Shown here: piece by piece, positions 45,685 through 55,036 of the stretch
How positions within the stretch are numbered: the first letter of the stretch is position 1
How the letters are laid out: each line of letters starts with the position of its first letter
Source of the DNA: Actinomycetota bacterium
GTDB lineage: Bacteria > Actinomycetota > CADDZG01 > JAHWKV01
DNA length: 64,000 nt
Assembly: GCA_030447305.1 (NCBI GenBank)
Contig: JAUJPC010000001.1
Location: 595,739 to 659,738, forward strand
Direction of reading: 5' to 3'
The notes under the pieces: model-generated
The model's database searches: none
Seen by the model: the letters and a program-made list of their open reading frames with translations, nothing else
What the model was told of the DNA's origin: nothing
Position numbers and translations under genes: made by a program

Positions 45685-45807
45685 CTACAAGTTTCTTGCC
45701 GTCCCGGTCGGGATCGGCAGCGACACCACCCGGCCGTCCGGCAAGACCGGACAGGGATAGCCGCCGTAGCCGGAGTCGAAGCCCTTACGGCTGAGGATCA
45801 GCCTCAT
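45685..45807 (-). pseudogene. N-terminal stub of an Nmad3-like (nucleotide modification associated) gene
   Basis: An ATG at 45807 opens a 40-codon frame whose first residues, M-R-L-I-L-S-R-K-G-F-D-S-G-Y-G-G, then P-D-G-R and S-L-P-I-P, match the start of nucleotide-modification-associated domain 3 proteins as I recall them. The frame stops at a TAG and nothing downstream continues the domain, which is normally over 200 residues. It sits beside the broken DUF222-HNH gene, so both look like remnants of a decayed accessory segment. The name rests on a short match and needs a search. Confidence 0.5.
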
Positions 45808-45882
45808 TGAGAAAGGAGGCGTGGAGCCGCCCGCCCCAAAACGGAGCGGCCTCTCGCTGGCCCGCCCCGCCGTGGAAGCGTC

Positions 45883-46128
45883 CTAGAGGTGCACGACCGG
45901 GCAGGTCAGGGTCCTGGTGATTCCCTCCACCGCCTGAATCTTCGCCACGACCAGCTTTCCCAGATCGTCCACGGAGCTGGCCTCTGCCTGCACGATTACG
46001 TCGTAGGGTCCCGTTACGTCCTCGGCGGAGGTCACTCCCGGAATGCTGGAGGCCTCGCTGGCCACCTTTGCGGCCTTGCCGACCTCGGTCTGAATCAGGA
46101 TGTAAGCTTGCACTGGCACGTGACTCAC
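45883..46128 (-). CDS. Stand-alone Lrp/AsnC effector-binding (RAM) domain protein
   Basis: The 81-residue protein is a single alpha/beta RAM domain: V-Q-A-Y-I-L-I-Q-T at the start, [10 protein letters not shown] in the middle and I-T-R-T-L-T-C-P-V at the end. It lacks the DNA-binding half of Lrp. Such small proteins bind amino acids or related effectors as oligomers and may modulate full-length Lrp proteins. It is divergent from pckG with a 149-base gap. Confidence 0.88.
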   Translation of the reverse strand: MSHVPVQAYILIQTEVGKAAKVASEASSIPGVTSAEDVTGPYDVIVQAEASSVDDLGKLVVAKIQAVEGITRTLTCPVVHL

Positions 46129-46277
46129 CTTCCCCTCCCTCTAGAGTGGGCAATATCCTAAACTGCGTCGGGCTGGGCAGGTCGAGTCACATCATTCGAG
46201 CCCCTCTGCATCTGACAACGGCGTCTGGCAGAGACCCATCAGGGCTCCGGGACCGCGTACAGGGGGAAATATCTAAG

Positions 46278-48083
46278 ATGGCTAATTCCGCGACGACACT
46301 CACCAACAACAAGGCGCTATTGGCTTGGGTCGATGATGTCGCCACCCTCACCACTCCCGATGACGTCCACTGGTGCGACGGCTCGGCGGAGGAGTACGAC
46401 CGTCTGTGCCGGCTGCTGGTGGACGCCGGCACCTTCACCAAGCTGGACGAGGCCAAGCGCCCCAACAGCTACTGGGCCGCCTCGGACCCCGGTGATGTCG
46501 CCCGGGTCGAGGACCGCACCTTCATCTGCTGGAAGAACGCCGACGACGCCGGTCCCACCAACAACTGGACCGATCCGGACGAGATGCGCGAGACGATGAC
46601 GAACCTCTACCGGGGATCGATGAAGGGGCGGACGATGTACGTCGTGCCCTTTTCCATGGGGCCGCTGGGGTCGCCAATTGCCCATATCGGGGTAGAGCTT
46701 ACCGACTCCCCTTACGTCGCGGTCAGCATGCGAATCATGACCCGGATGGGCGCCAAGGCCCTCGACGTGCTGGGCGACGATGGCGAGTTCGTGCCCTGCC
46801 TGCACTCGCTCGGCGCACCCCTTGAGGCGGGGCAACAGGACTCCACGTGGCCCTGCAACCCGGAGAAGAAGTACATCGTCCACTTCCCGGAGACCAAGGA
46901 GATCTGGTCCTACGGCTCGGGGTACGGTGGAAACGCCCTGCTCGGCAAGAAGTGCTTCGCCTTGCGTATCGCCTCGATCATGGCCCGCGAGGACGGCTGG
47001 CTGGCCGAGCACATGCTGATCGTGAAGGTCACCTCCCCGGAGGGCGAGGTCCACTACTTGACCGGCGCCTTCCCGTCGGCGTGTGGTAAGACCAACCTCG
47101 CCATGCTGGTGCCGACCCTGCCCGGCTGGAAGGTCGAGACCCTGGGCGACGACATCTGCTGGATGAAGTTCGGGGAGGACGGCAGGCTGTACGCCATCAA
47201 CCCCGAGGCCGGATTTTTCGGCGTTGCTCCAGGGACGTCGGACGAGACCAACTACAACGCGATGCGGACGCTGGAGGGCAACTCACTGTTCACCAACACC
47301 GCACTGACCGACGATGGTGACGTGTGGTGGGAAGGCATGACAAACCAGCCGCCGGCGCACCTGACCGATTGGAAGCGGCAGTCATGGAGTCCGGAGAGCG
47401 GCACGCCGTCGGCTCACCCGAACGCCAGGTTCACCGCTCCTGCGGCGCAGTGCCCGGTCATCGCTCCCGAGTGGGAGGATCCGGCCGGCGTTCCGATCTC
47501 CGCAATGCTGTTCGGCGGCCGCCGAGCTACGGCGGTTCCCCTGGTGACCGAGGCCTTCGACTGGCAGCACGGGGTCTTCCTGGGATCCATCATGTCGTCC
47601 GAGACCACCGCAGCGGCGGCAGGGGCGGTCGGAAACGTGCGCCGCGACCCGTTCGCGATGCTTCCGTTCTGCGGCTACAACATGGCCGACTACATGGCCC
47701 ACTGGCTGTCCGTCGGCGCCCAGTCGAATCCGGAGGCGCTGCCGAAGATCTTCTATGTCAACTGGTTCCGCAAGGACTCCAACGGCAAGTTCCTGTGGCC
47801 GGGGTTCGGTGAAAACAGCCGGGTGCTCGCGTGGGTCTGCGAGCGTGTGGCCGGTAAGGCCGGCACTGTCGACACCCCTCTCGGCCGGGTACCAACTCAA
47901 GGCAGCCTCAACACCGAGGGGTTGGGCCTTACTGACGAGGACCTCAACTACCTCCTCTCGGTCGACAACCAGGACTGGAAGGCAGAGGCCAAATCCATCG
48001 CCGAGCACTACACCAAGATGGGCGACCGGATGCCGCAAGCGCTTAAGGACGAGCTCGGCAAGCTCGAGGAGCGTCTCGGCTAG
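46278..48083 (+). CDS. pckG: GTP-dependent phosphoenolpyruvate carboxykinase
   Basis: The 601-residue enzyme interconverts oxaloacetate and PEP using GTP. It has the P-loop with catalytic cysteine [16 protein letters not shown] and N-P-E-A-G-F-F-G. The start is ATG 46278; the frame is open upstream but without conserved sequence. It is the main PEP-forming enzyme seen in the window and lies about 5 kb from the split dikinase/cofC genes. Confidence 0.97.
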   Translation: MANSATTLTNNKALLAWVDDVATLTTPDDVHWCDGSAEEYDRLCRLLVDAGTFTKLDEAKRPNSYWAASDPGDVARVEDRTFICWKNADDAGPTNNWTDPDEMRETMTNLYRGSMKGRTMYVVPFSMGPLGSPIAHIGVELTDSPYVAVSMRIMTRMGAKALDVLGDDGEFVPCLHSLGAPLEAGQQDSTWPCNPEKKYIVHFPETKEIWSYGSGYGGNALLGKKCFALRIASIMAREDGWLAEHMLIVKVTSPEGEVHYLTGAFPSACGKTNLAMLVPTLPGWKVETLGDDICWMKFGEDGRLYAINPEAGFFGVAPGTSDETNYNAMRTLEGNSLFTNTALTDDGDVWWEGMTNQPPAHLTDWKRQSWSPESGTPSAHPNARFTAPAAQCPVIAPEWEDPAGVPISAMLFGGRRATAVPLVTEAFDWQHGVFLGSIMSSETTAAAAGAVGNVRRDPFAMLPFCGYNMADYMAHWLSVGAQSNPEALPKIFYVNWFRKDSNGKFLWPGFGENSRVLAWVCERVAGKAGTVDTPLGRVPTQGSLNTEGLGLTDEDLNYLLSVDNQDWKAEAKSIAEHYTKMGDRMPQALKDELGKLEERLG

Positions 48084-48104
48084 CCAACGGGGTAACCTCG
48101 TGGT

Positions 48105-49079
48105 ATGGAGCTGTCCCAGGTAGGTGAGTTCGGCCTCATACAGCGCCTGAGATCCATCGTCGGTGAGCCCGGCGACGGGGAGGTCTGGATTGGCGACGAC
48201 GCTGCGGTTCTCAGGGCGCCGTCCGGGACCATCCTGTTCACCACCGACCTGCTGGTCGAGGGCGTCCACTTCGATACCGGCTTCACCGGTCCGGAGGACC
48301 TCGGCTACAAGTCCATCGCGGTCAACGTCAGCGACGTCGCCGCCATGGGGGGAGTTCCCCGTCGGGCGGTGGTCGGGCTGGGGGTCGTGCCTGGGCTCGA
48401 GGTGGAGTGGATCGAGAACCTGTACCTGGGAATGCAGCAGTGCTGTCAAGAGTTCGACATGGCCGTGGTCGGCGGCGATTTGACCCGCAGCGACCAGATC
48501 ATCATCTCGGTGGCCTTGCTCGGGAACCCGGCCGGACGGCTATTCATAGAACGCGGCAACGCCCGGGTGGGCGACGCCGTCTGCGTGACCGGCACGCTCG
48601 GGGAGAGTGCCGCCGGGCTGCGGCTGATGCGGCAGGGCAACCGAGAGCGGCTGGATCTGCTGAAGGCCCATCTTCGCCCGACGGCCAGGGTCAAAGAGGT
48701 TCAGGCGCTGCGGCGGCATCTTCCTTCGGCGATGGTGGACGTGTCCGACGGCTTCTGCGCCGATCTGGGGCACATCTGCGCCGCATCAAGCGTCGGTGTG
48801 CTGATCCAGGAATCCGACCTGCCGGTGGTGGAGCTGGAAGGTGTGGAGCTGGAGGAGAGTCCCCTCCAGCTGGCCCTCGCCGGGGGAGAGGACTACGAGC
48901 TGTGCTACACCATCCCCGAGGATCGCTGTGAGGCGGCCATGGCCGCGGTCACGCAGGCGACCGGAACGAGGGTCACCAAGGTGGGAGAGGTGGTGGAACA
49001 GTCGCGAGGCCGTGTCCTTCTCATCGAGTCGGCAGAGCATCCCCTGGAGATGCCCGGCTGGGACCACCTCCGGGTTTGA
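48105..49079 (+). CDS. thiL: Thiamine-monophosphate kinase ThiL
   Basis: The 324-residue enzyme phosphorylates thiamine phosphate to the pyrophosphate. It has the N-terminal G-D-D-A-A-V, the metal site V-N-V-S-D-V-A-A-M-G-G, and D-V-S-D-G-F-C-A-D-L and G-E-D-Y-E-L in the C-terminal half. It overlaps thiD as TTGA. No TPP riboswitch precedes it, unlike thiC. Confidence 0.96.
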   Translation: MELSQVGEFGLIQRLRSIVGEPGDGEVWIGDDAAVLRAPSGTILFTTDLLVEGVHFDTGFTGPEDLGYKSIAVNVSDVAAMGGVPRRAVVGLGVVPGLEVEWIENLYLGMQQCCQEFDMAVVGGDLTRSDQIIISVALLGNPAGRLFIERGNARVGDAVCVTGTLGESAAGLRLMRQGNRERLDLLKAHLRPTARVKEVQALRRHLPSAMVDVSDGFCADLGHICAASSVGVLIQESDLPVVELEGVELEESPLQLALAGGEDYELCYTIPEDRCEAAMAAVTQATGTRVTKVGEVVEQSRGRVLLIESAEHPLEMPGWDHLRV

Positions 49080-49888
49080 GAGTTCCCTCGGCGCTGACCG
49101 TCGCCGGCTCGGACTCGGGAGGAGGGGCCGGCATCCAGGCCGACCTCAAGACGTTTCTGGCACTTGGCGTCCACGGCATGAGCGCGATCTGCGCCCTGAC
49201 GGCCCAGAACACCAAAGGGGTGTCGGGAGTGCACGAAGTTCCACCGGAGTTCGTAAAGGAGCAGATCTCCCAGGTCGCTACCGACTTCGAGATAGGGGCC
49301 GCCAAGACCGGAATGCTTTCGGGCCCGGCCATTGTGGAAGCGGTGGCCGGGTCGATAAGCGAGCACTCCATTCCCAACCTGGTGGTGGACCCGGTGTTCG
49401 TCTCCAAAAACCAGGACGTCCTGCTGTCGCAGGACAGCATCAACAGTCTGCTGTCGCAGCTGATTCCCCTGGCGACGGTGGTCACTCCCAACCTCCAAGA
49501 GGCCGCCCTCCTCACGGGAACGGAGATTTTAAACCTGGACGGCATGCGGGAGGGGGCAAAGGCACTCCATGCGCTCGGCCCCCGCTACGTCCTGGTCAAG
49601 GGTGGGCACCTGGACGCCGACGCCACCGACGTCCTGTACGACGGCGAGTCGTTCTTGGAGATCACGGCCACCAGGATCGCGTCCCAGAACACCCACGGAA
49701 CCGGCTGCACCCTGTCGGCGGCAATCGCCGCGCACCTGGCAAAAGGCTCCAAGGTGCCGGAGGCGGTAAGGCTGGCGAAGGACTACGTCACCGGAGCGAT
49801 CCGGCACGGACTGGAGGTGGGGAGGGGCTACGGACCGACCAATCACGGCTGGAGCTCCACGATGAGACCCGCCTCTGTCGAGCCGTAG
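49076..49888 (+). CDS. thiD: Hydroxymethylpyrimidine/phosphomethylpyrimidine kinase ThiD
   Basis: The 270-residue ribokinase-fold enzyme phosphorylates HMP and HMP-phosphate. It has A-G-S-D-S-G-G-G-A-G-I-Q-A-D at the N-terminus and the anion-hole motif H-G-T-G-C-T-L-S near residue 205. It begins with TTG overlapping the thiL stop. Together with ThiC it provides the pyrimidine half of thiamine; a thiE gene is not in the window. Confidence 0.96.
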   Translation: MRVPSALTVAGSDSGGGAGIQADLKTFLALGVHGMSAICALTAQNTKGVSGVHEVPPEFVKEQISQVATDFEIGAAKTGMLSGPAIVEAVAGSISEHSIPNLVVDPVFVSKNQDVLLSQDSINSLLSQLIPLATVVTPNLQEAALLTGTEILNLDGMREGAKALHALGPRYVLVKGGHLDADATDVLYDGESFLEITATRIASQNTHGTGCTLSAAIAAHLAKGSKVPEAVRLAKDYVTGAIRHGLEVGRGYGPTNHGWSSTMRPASVEP

Positions 49889-50078
49889 AAAACAATTGCC
49901 GGCCGTTCCATCAGTCAGGGAACCGAACAGGCGTGCGTTTCTCGGCAATGGGTATACCCTAGGGAGATAGCCTTGGACGTTTAGGACGTAAATAAACAGG
50001 TCGGGGCCCTACAGCAGGATCGCACGGCGAAGTCGATACAAAGACTCCCAACCAAGCGAATCCACGAGAGGGATCCCA

Positions 50079-50138
50079 ATGACAGATCTGAACCCCCATT
50101 CATGCCTCACCCGCGCGGTCGAGGCCTCCCGTGGTTGA
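50079..50138 (+). CDS. Short leader ORF (19 residues) before the GAF-ANTAR genes
   Basis: ATG at 50079 follows a good GAGAGGGAT site and opens a 19-codon frame starting M-T-D-L-N-P-H-S. Its TGA lies 7 bases inside the next gene, past that gene's GTG at 50131. This is the form of a coupling leader peptide. The 190 bases before it (49889-50078) include a GGGTATACCC-like word near 49952 but no feature I can name. Confidence 0.4.
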   Translation: MTDLNPHSCLTRAVEASRG

Positions 50139-50859
50139 CCTCAGGGTAGGTGTCGACAGCGACCAAGCAGTAGCCGATGCGTTCGAAGCGCTTGCCAACT
50201 ATGTCATCTCGGACAATACCGTCGACGGCGCGCTTCAGCTTTTGGTCGATCTGGCCGGAGCTTGCATCGAAGGGGCGGAAGCGGTTGGAATCTCCCTGAT
50301 GCGCCGGGGTGGAGTGGTCACTGCCGTCTCCTCGAAGCCGAAGGTCATCGCAATCGACAACCTCCAGTACGATTCTGGCTCTGGTCCCTGCCTACAGGCC
50401 ATGGCCGACGGCGAGATGCAGATGGTCACATCCCTGCTCACTGAGGACCGGTGGCCCGAGTTCACCAACAAGGCGCTATACGAGGGAGTTCAGAGCATCG
50501 TTGCTTATCCACTCAAGTCGAAGGAAGAGGTGTTCGGTGCCCTGAATGTCTACTCGCCGAGGGACCAAGCGTTCAGCCACCACGCCATCTCGGTTGGCGA
50601 AGTCTTTGCCGCGAGAGCCTCGGTTTTGCTGGTGAACGCCACCAGGTACGAGGCCGCCATCCAACTTGCATCCCAGCTCGAGGAGGCGCTTCAGTCCCGT
50701 GCGGTAATCGACCAGGCGAAGGGCATCCTCATGGAACGGGAGAAGATCTCGGCCGACGAGGCGTTCGACCGGCTCAAGTCGGTGTCCCAGCATTCCAACA
50801 TCAAGGTGCGCGAGCTGGCCCAGCGCATCGTGGAGGACGCGCTCCAGCGTGCCAACTGA
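50131..50859 (+). CDS. GAF and ANTAR domain regulator (first of tandem pair)
   Basis: The 242-residue protein has a GAF sensor domain (about residues 30-165) and a C-terminal three-helix ANTAR domain (about 180-235) with A-K-G-I-L-M-E-R and A-F-D-R-L-K. ANTAR domains bind paired RNA hairpins and prevent transcription termination. The GAF ligand is unknown. It overlaps the second GAF-ANTAR gene by 11 bases. Confidence 0.92.
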   Translation: MVDLRVGVDSDQAVADAFEALANYVISDNTVDGALQLLVDLAGACIEGAEAVGISLMRRGGVVTAVSSKPKVIAIDNLQYDSGSGPCLQAMADGEMQMVTSLLTEDRWPEFTNKALYEGVQSIVAYPLKSKEEVFGALNVYSPRDQAFSHHAISVGEVFAARASVLLVNATRYEAAIQLASQLEEALQSRAVIDQAKGILMEREKISADEAFDRLKSVSQHSNIKVRELAQRIVEDALQRAN

Positions 50860-51571
50860 GAACGCTCCATCCCAACTGAGCGACCTGTTCGCGCGCCTTT
50901 CGGGTCTGCTGTTCTCCGAGGAGACGGTTCAATCGGCGCTGGACCTCACGGCAGCTTTGGCCCACGAGGCCCTTCCCGGTACGGCCGGTGCCGGAGTCAC
51001 TCTGATGCGGGACGGGAAGAAGCTGACCGCGGCATACTCTGACGAGGCGGTCAAGATAGCCGATTCCCTGCAGTACGACCTCGATGAAGGGCCGTGCCTG
51101 TCCGCGTGGATGGACAACCAGCCCTATCGCATCGATTCCATGGAGAAAGAGGAGCGTTGGCCCAGGTGGGCTCCCGCCGCGCGGGGTTTGGGCATGCGCA
51201 GTGCGATCAGCGTCCCATTGGTGGTCCGGGGGGACAGGCGGCTTGGCGCCCTAAAGGCTTATTCGCGACAGCCGGCTGCCTACGATGATCGAGACGTAAG
51301 GATCCTTGCGATGTTCGCCGATCAAGCGAGCATCGTTCTGGCTAACGTGTTGTCCTACGCCGACGCTCAGGAGATGACCGCTCATCTAAAGGGCGCCTTG
51401 AGGACCCGCCAGCTGATCGCTTACTCGATGGGCATCCTCATGGAGAGAGAAGGGGTGGCAGAGGACCATGCGTTCAAGCTGCTGCGGAAGACCGCTCAGA
51501 GGGACAACGTCAAGTTGCATGAAACAGCATCAAAAATGGTCGGTGCAACAACCGGCCACCCAAGGCAGTAG
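50849..51571 (+). CDS. GAF and ANTAR domain regulator (second of tandem pair)
   Basis: The 240-residue protein repeats the layout of its neighbour, with a GAF domain (D-E-G-P-C-L-S-A-W near the ligand pocket) and an ANTAR domain with M-G-I-L-M-E-R-E. The two proteins are clearly related but diverged, so this is an old duplication that may form heterodimers. A small conserved gene follows after 15 bases. Confidence 0.92.
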   Translation: MPTENAPSQLSDLFARLSGLLFSEETVQSALDLTAALAHEALPGTAGAGVTLMRDGKKLTAAYSDEAVKIADSLQYDLDEGPCLSAWMDNQPYRIDSMEKEERWPRWAPAARGLGMRSAISVPLVVRGDRRLGALKAYSRQPAAYDDRDVRILAMFADQASIVLANVLSYADAQEMTAHLKGALRTRQLIAYSMGILMEREGVAEDHAFKLLRKTAQRDNVKLHETASKMVGATTGHPRQ

Positions 51572-51586
51572 ACGGCAAGGAGGCGT

Positions 51587-51835
51587 ATGCCAACCATTCC
51601 TGATGCAGTAGTGCTGGAGTCCGGTCTCAGGGACTCGGGCCTATCCATGGACGAACTGTGGCTGCGCTACTTCGAGCTCACGGGTGAAGCGTCGTTGCTG
51701 GAGCTGGAGGCCTACCTCCACGGGGCGCTGGCACCCGACCCGCTTCAGTACGACATGATTGCGCACGCTCTGAACGAGCGGTTTATGGAGATGGGCCGGG
51801 ACCACCCGGTTCCGTACGTCGAAGAAAACCCGTAG
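51587..51835 (+). CDS. Small acidic protein of unknown function
   Basis: The 82-residue, helix-rich acidic protein (M-D-E-L-W-L-R-Y-F-E-L and L-E-L-E-A-Y-L-H-G) follows the ANTAR genes and has GGCAAGGAGG upstream. Similar short proteins occur in other actinobacteria, sometimes near ANTAR genes, but I know no function. It is convergent with the DUF3618-like gene, 12 bases away. Confidence 0.7.
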   Translation: MPTIPDAVVLESGLRDSGLSMDELWLRYFELTGEASLLELEAYLHGALAPDPLQYDMIAHALNERFMEMGRDHPVPYVEENP

Positions 51836-51847
51836 CCGCCGGGACTT

Positions 51848-52087
51848 CTACCTTCTTCGCAGGGCTCTCTTAATAATCAGGACACCCACCACGGCGACGA
51901 AGGCGATCGCTACAACCTTGACCGCGGCCGACTTGACCTCCTCGACCTTTTCCTTGACGTTCTCCGTCTCTTCCTTGACCAGCTCAGCGCTCTCTTTCAC
52001 CTGATCGGCGAGCGCATCGACCTTCTCAGCCAAAGACAGGCGGGCCTGCTTGATCTCCAGCTCTATCTCCTCGGGCGTTTTGCCCAT
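51848..52087 (-). CDS. DUF3618-like small membrane protein
   Basis: The 79-residue protein starts with an amphipathic region matching DUF3618 (P-E-E-I-E-L-E-I-K-Q-A-R), continues as a charged K/E coiled coil, and ends in one membrane helix with a basic tail. It overlaps the holin-like gene by 25 bases, the usual arrangement for these pairs. The role may be membrane or envelope stress, but none is proven. Confidence 0.75.
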   Translation of the reverse strand: MGKTPEEIELEIKQARLSLAEKVDALADQVKESAELVKEETENVKEKVEEVKSAAVKVVAIAFVAVVGVLIIKRALRRR

Positions 52088-52539
52088 TTCACGCTCTCCT
52101 TGAAGGTCCTGAGGGTGACCTTGACCGATTTAACCGTCGTCTCGGGTACGAAACTCCCTTCCAGCTTTCTCTTGGCAAAGAAGAAAATGCCGGCGGACGC
52201 TCCTGCAACAAGGAGGGTCACCACCAGGGCGGCCAGCCAGCGCGGCATAAAGGTGGCGAAGATCTCGAAGACGGTTACGAGCATAAAGGGAACTATCATC
52301 AGCGCCAGGACCACGCCGAGTGTCGCCACGCCGGCGGCCACCATCTTCGGCCGGGCAATCTCGACTATCTCCTGCTTGGCCAGCTCAATCTCGAGCCTCA
52401 CGAGCTTCGACAGGTCCTGCGTGATGCCCGCGAGGAGGTCGCCTGCCGTCTGAACGTTTTTTGAGATCTCCGAGATGGATTCGTGAAGCGACTCGGAGAA
52501 ATCCTCTTGGGTGGGATCTGCCGGGTCGCGAACCCTCAT
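52063..52539 (-). CDS. Actinobacterial Holin-X-type (phage holin superfamily) membrane protein
   Basis: The 158-residue protein has an amphipathic N-terminal helix (D-L-S-K-L-V-R-L-E-I-E-L-A-K) and two membrane helices near residues 70-92 and 102-122. Despite the family name there is no phage context, and such genes are normal chromosomal genes in actinobacteria, paired with DUF3618 proteins as here. Confidence 0.8.
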   Translation of the reverse strand: MRVRDPADPTQEDFSESLHESISEISKNVQTAGDLLAGITQDLSKLVRLEIELAKQEIVEIARPKMVAAGVATLGVVLALMIVPFMLVTVFEIFATFMPRWLAALVVTLLVAGASAGIFFFAKRKLEGSFVPETTVKSVKVTLRTFKESVKWAKRPRR

Positions 52540-52554
52540 GGCGGACTTAGGCCT

Positions 52555-52743
52555 TTAGGCCCGAGGCACCTTGTTCGCCGAGATGCACGACGTGCAGGCT
52601 CGGAGCTTGCGGGGAGTACCCGCGACGACCGTGCGAACGGTCTGAATGTTCGGCGACCAGCGACGATTGCTCCGGCGATGTGAGTGGCTGATGGACTTTC
52701 CGAACACCGGCGACTTGCCGCATACGTCACAAACCTTGGACAA
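52555..52743 (-). CDS. rpmB: 50S ribosomal protein L28
   Basis: The 62-residue protein has the L28 signature C-D-V-C-G-K-S-P at the start, [14 protein letters not shown], and a C-terminal C-T-S-C zinc pair. The start is TTG at 52743 behind AGGGAG; the frame is open a few codons further. It is divergent from recG, as in many bacteria. Confidence 0.96.
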   Translation of the reverse strand: MSKVCDVCGKSPVFGKSISHSHRRSNRRWSPNIQTVRTVVAGTPRKLRACTSCISANKVPRA

Positions 52744-52827
52744 GGGTGACTCCCTCAAATTTGTCGGTAGACGTCAACATTAATGGAAACCGAGGATCTT
52801 GTCCCCACCGCACGGCATGATAGGGCC

Positions 52828-55029
52828 ATGACGCAGGCTCTGCTGCTTTACGCGCCGCCCCACCTTCAGGTTCCCGTCACAAACCTCAGGGGAGTCGGCG
52901 AGGCGCAAGCAAAGATCCTGGCCGAGTCCAAGTTTTGCATCGAGTCGGTGCAGGACCTGCTTCAACACTATCCACGCCGGCATCTCGACTTCTCCGAATC
53001 CAAGCCCATCGAACAGGCCCGGGTGGGCGACGAGCTGACCATCATGGGAGAGATCCGCCGGGTGCAGGCGCCACGGGCGAAAGGCCGCAAGCTCCCGTTC
53101 AAGGCCGCCCTGTACGACGGAAGCTCGCACCTGTGGCTGGTGTTCTTCAACCAGCCGTGGCGGGAACGCCAGCTAAAGGTCGGAACCTACGTCGCCGCCA
53201 AGGGCAAGGTCGCCGTGTTCCGGGGCAGCCGCCAGATGAACTCTCCCATGGTGGACGTGATCACCGACGCCGGCGAGACCGTGAAAATCGTGCCGGTGTA
53301 CCCCGGCACCGCCGACGTTCAGACCACCCGCCTGCGCCAGTACATCCGTGCGGCGCTCGACAGGTACAGCCCTCTCGCAGACCCGGTCCCGCAGGCCACG
53401 CTGGACCGCCACGGGCTCATCGAGCGCACCCGCGCGCTTGCCGAGTACCACTTCCCGACCGAGATGAGCCGCAAGTACGTTGCCCGCAGGCGTCTGGTGT
53501 TCGACGAGCTGCTCACCCTGCAGCTGGGGCTGGCATACCGAAAGCACCGGATAGAGGCACAGACCATAGGAATCAGCCACAAGGTCGAGGCCGACCTTGG
53601 CGACCGGTTCGTGGAGGCGCTCCCCTTCAAGGTGACCGGAGCCCAGCGCCGGTCGATGGACGAGATCCGCGCCGACATGGCCCGCACCAGCCCCATGCAC
53701 CGGCTTCTTCAGGGAGAGGTCGGCTCGGGCAAGACGGTGGTGGCGCTCTATGCCGCGCTGCTGGCGGTGCAGGGCGGCTATCAGGCGGCGGTGATGGCGC
53801 CCACCGAGGTGCTGGCCAACCAGCACTTCCTGACCCTCAGTGCCCTCCTCGAGCCGATCTACGGCTCTTCGCGTGCCATCGGCGAGGTCCAGATGGACCT
53901 GTTCGGTAACGTGGAGGTACCCCAAGGCCCTACCGTCATGGACTACGACAACTCGGGGGGAATCGTTCTGCTCACCGGCAGCGTCGGAGCCGCCAGGCGC
54001 CGAGAGGCCCTGAAGCGGATCGCCGACGGCTCCGCCGGCATCGTGGTCGGCACCCATGCCCTCATCCAGGAGGGCGTGGAGTTCGCCAACCTCGGCATGG
54101 TGGTGGTGGACGAGCAGCACCGCTTCGGGGTCCGCCAGCGCATGGCGCTCAAGGAGAAGACGGCCGGTCAGTCCACGCCGGATGTCTTGATCATGACCGC
54201 CACCCCCATACCCAGAACGCTGGCCTTCACTCTTTACGGCGACCTCGACGTGAGCGTCCTGGATGAGCTCCCCAAGGGTCGAAGCCCGGTGAACACCGAG
54301 GTGGTCGACGAATCGGAGCGCCAGCGTGCCTACGACCTGGTGCGGGGGGAGGTGGGGGCCGGACGGCAGGCGTATGTCATCACGCCGCTGGTGGAGGAGT
54401 CGGACAAGATGGCGGTCAAGTCGGCGGAGACGGAGGCGCAGCGGCTCGCCACCGAGGTCTTTGTTGACCTGAGGGTCGGCATGATGCACGGTCGCATGCG
54501 GCCGAACGCCAAAGAGGATGTCATGGCCAGGTTTCGCCGGGGCGACATCGACGTCCTGATCTCCACCACTGTGGTCGAGGTGGGGGTGGATGTGCCCAAC
54601 GCCACGGTGATGCTCATCGAGGACGCCGACCGCTTCGGTCTCTCGCAGCTGCACCAGCTGCGCGGCCGCATCGGCCGGGGCAAGCACCGGTCGACCTGTC
54701 TTCTGCTCTCCAGTGTGGTCGGCGACGAGGAGGCGGACCCCGCTACAGTTGAGCGACTCAAGGCGGTGGCGTCGACGAACGACGGCTTCAAGCTCGCCAA
54801 CAAGGACCTGGAGCTTCGAGGAACGGGCACGATCCTGGGGGAGCGCCAGTCGGGGTGGAGCGACCTGCGCCTGACGCACCTGCTGCGCGACATCGACCTT
54901 TTGAAAGCGGCCCGTGAGGAAGCGTTTGCGCTGATCGAGCAGGATCCCGACCTCCTCCGCCATCCACAGATCCGGTTGGAGATGGAAGGCCGGTTTGCCG
55001 ACCGCCTTGACTGGTTGCTGAGGTCGTAA
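52828..55029 (+). CDS. recG: ATP-dependent DNA helicase RecG
   Basis: The 733-residue helicase has an N-terminal OB-fold wedge domain, Walker A G-E-V-G-S-G-K-T, motif II D-E-Q-H, motif III T-A-T-P-I-P and motif VI Q-L-R-G-R-I-G-R-G. It remodels stalled forks and branched DNA. The ATG at 52828 is preferred because AGGG precedes it; an ATG at 52783 would add 15 residues without a ribosome-binding site. A 30-residue insertion after motif Ia (about 53900-53970) is present, as in other actinobacteria. Confidence 0.96.
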   Translation: MTQALLLYAPPHLQVPVTNLRGVGEAQAKILAESKFCIESVQDLLQHYPRRHLDFSESKPIEQARVGDELTIMGEIRRVQAPRAKGRKLPFKAALYDGSSHLWLVFFNQPWRERQLKVGTYVAAKGKVAVFRGSRQMNSPMVDVITDAGETVKIVPVYPGTADVQTTRLRQYIRAALDRYSPLADPVPQATLDRHGLIERTRALAEYHFPTEMSRKYVARRRLVFDELLTLQLGLAYRKHRIEAQTIGISHKVEADLGDRFVEALPFKVTGAQRRSMDEIRADMARTSPMHRLLQGEVGSGKTVVALYAALLAVQGGYQAAVMAPTEVLANQHFLTLSALLEPIYGSSRAIGEVQMDLFGNVEVPQGPTVMDYDNSGGIVLLTGSVGAARRREALKRIADGSAGIVVGTHALIQEGVEFANLGMVVVDEQHRFGVRQRMALKEKTAGQSTPDVLIMTATPIPRTLAFTLYGDLDVSVLDELPKGRSPVNTEVVDESERQRAYDLVRGEVGAGRQAYVITPLVEESDKMAVKSAETEAQRLATEVFVDLRVGMMHGRMRPNAKEDVMARFRRGDIDVLISTTVVEVGVDVPNATVMLIEDADRFGLSQLHQLRGRIGRGKHRSTCLLLSSVVGDEEADPATVERLKAVASTNDGFKLANKDLELRGTGTILGERQSGWSDLRLTHLLRDIDLLKAAREEAFALIEQDPDLLRHPQIRLEMEGRFADRLDWLLRS

Positions 55030-55036
55030 AGCCGTT

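Noticed and set aside
47382-48449. 355-codon minus-strand frame opposite pckG and thiL
   Set aside because: It spans the junction of two real genes and has no recognisable motif, so it is a GC-driven shadow.
49945-49965. SigB-type promoter before the GAF-ANTAR operon
   Set aside because: A GTTT and a GGGTAT word occur but only 9 bases apart, too close for a SigB promoter.
52063-52539. Prophage remnant suggested by a holin-like gene
   Set aside because: There are no other phage genes, attachment sites or integrase, and this family is a normal chromosomal pair with DUF3618 in actinobacteria.
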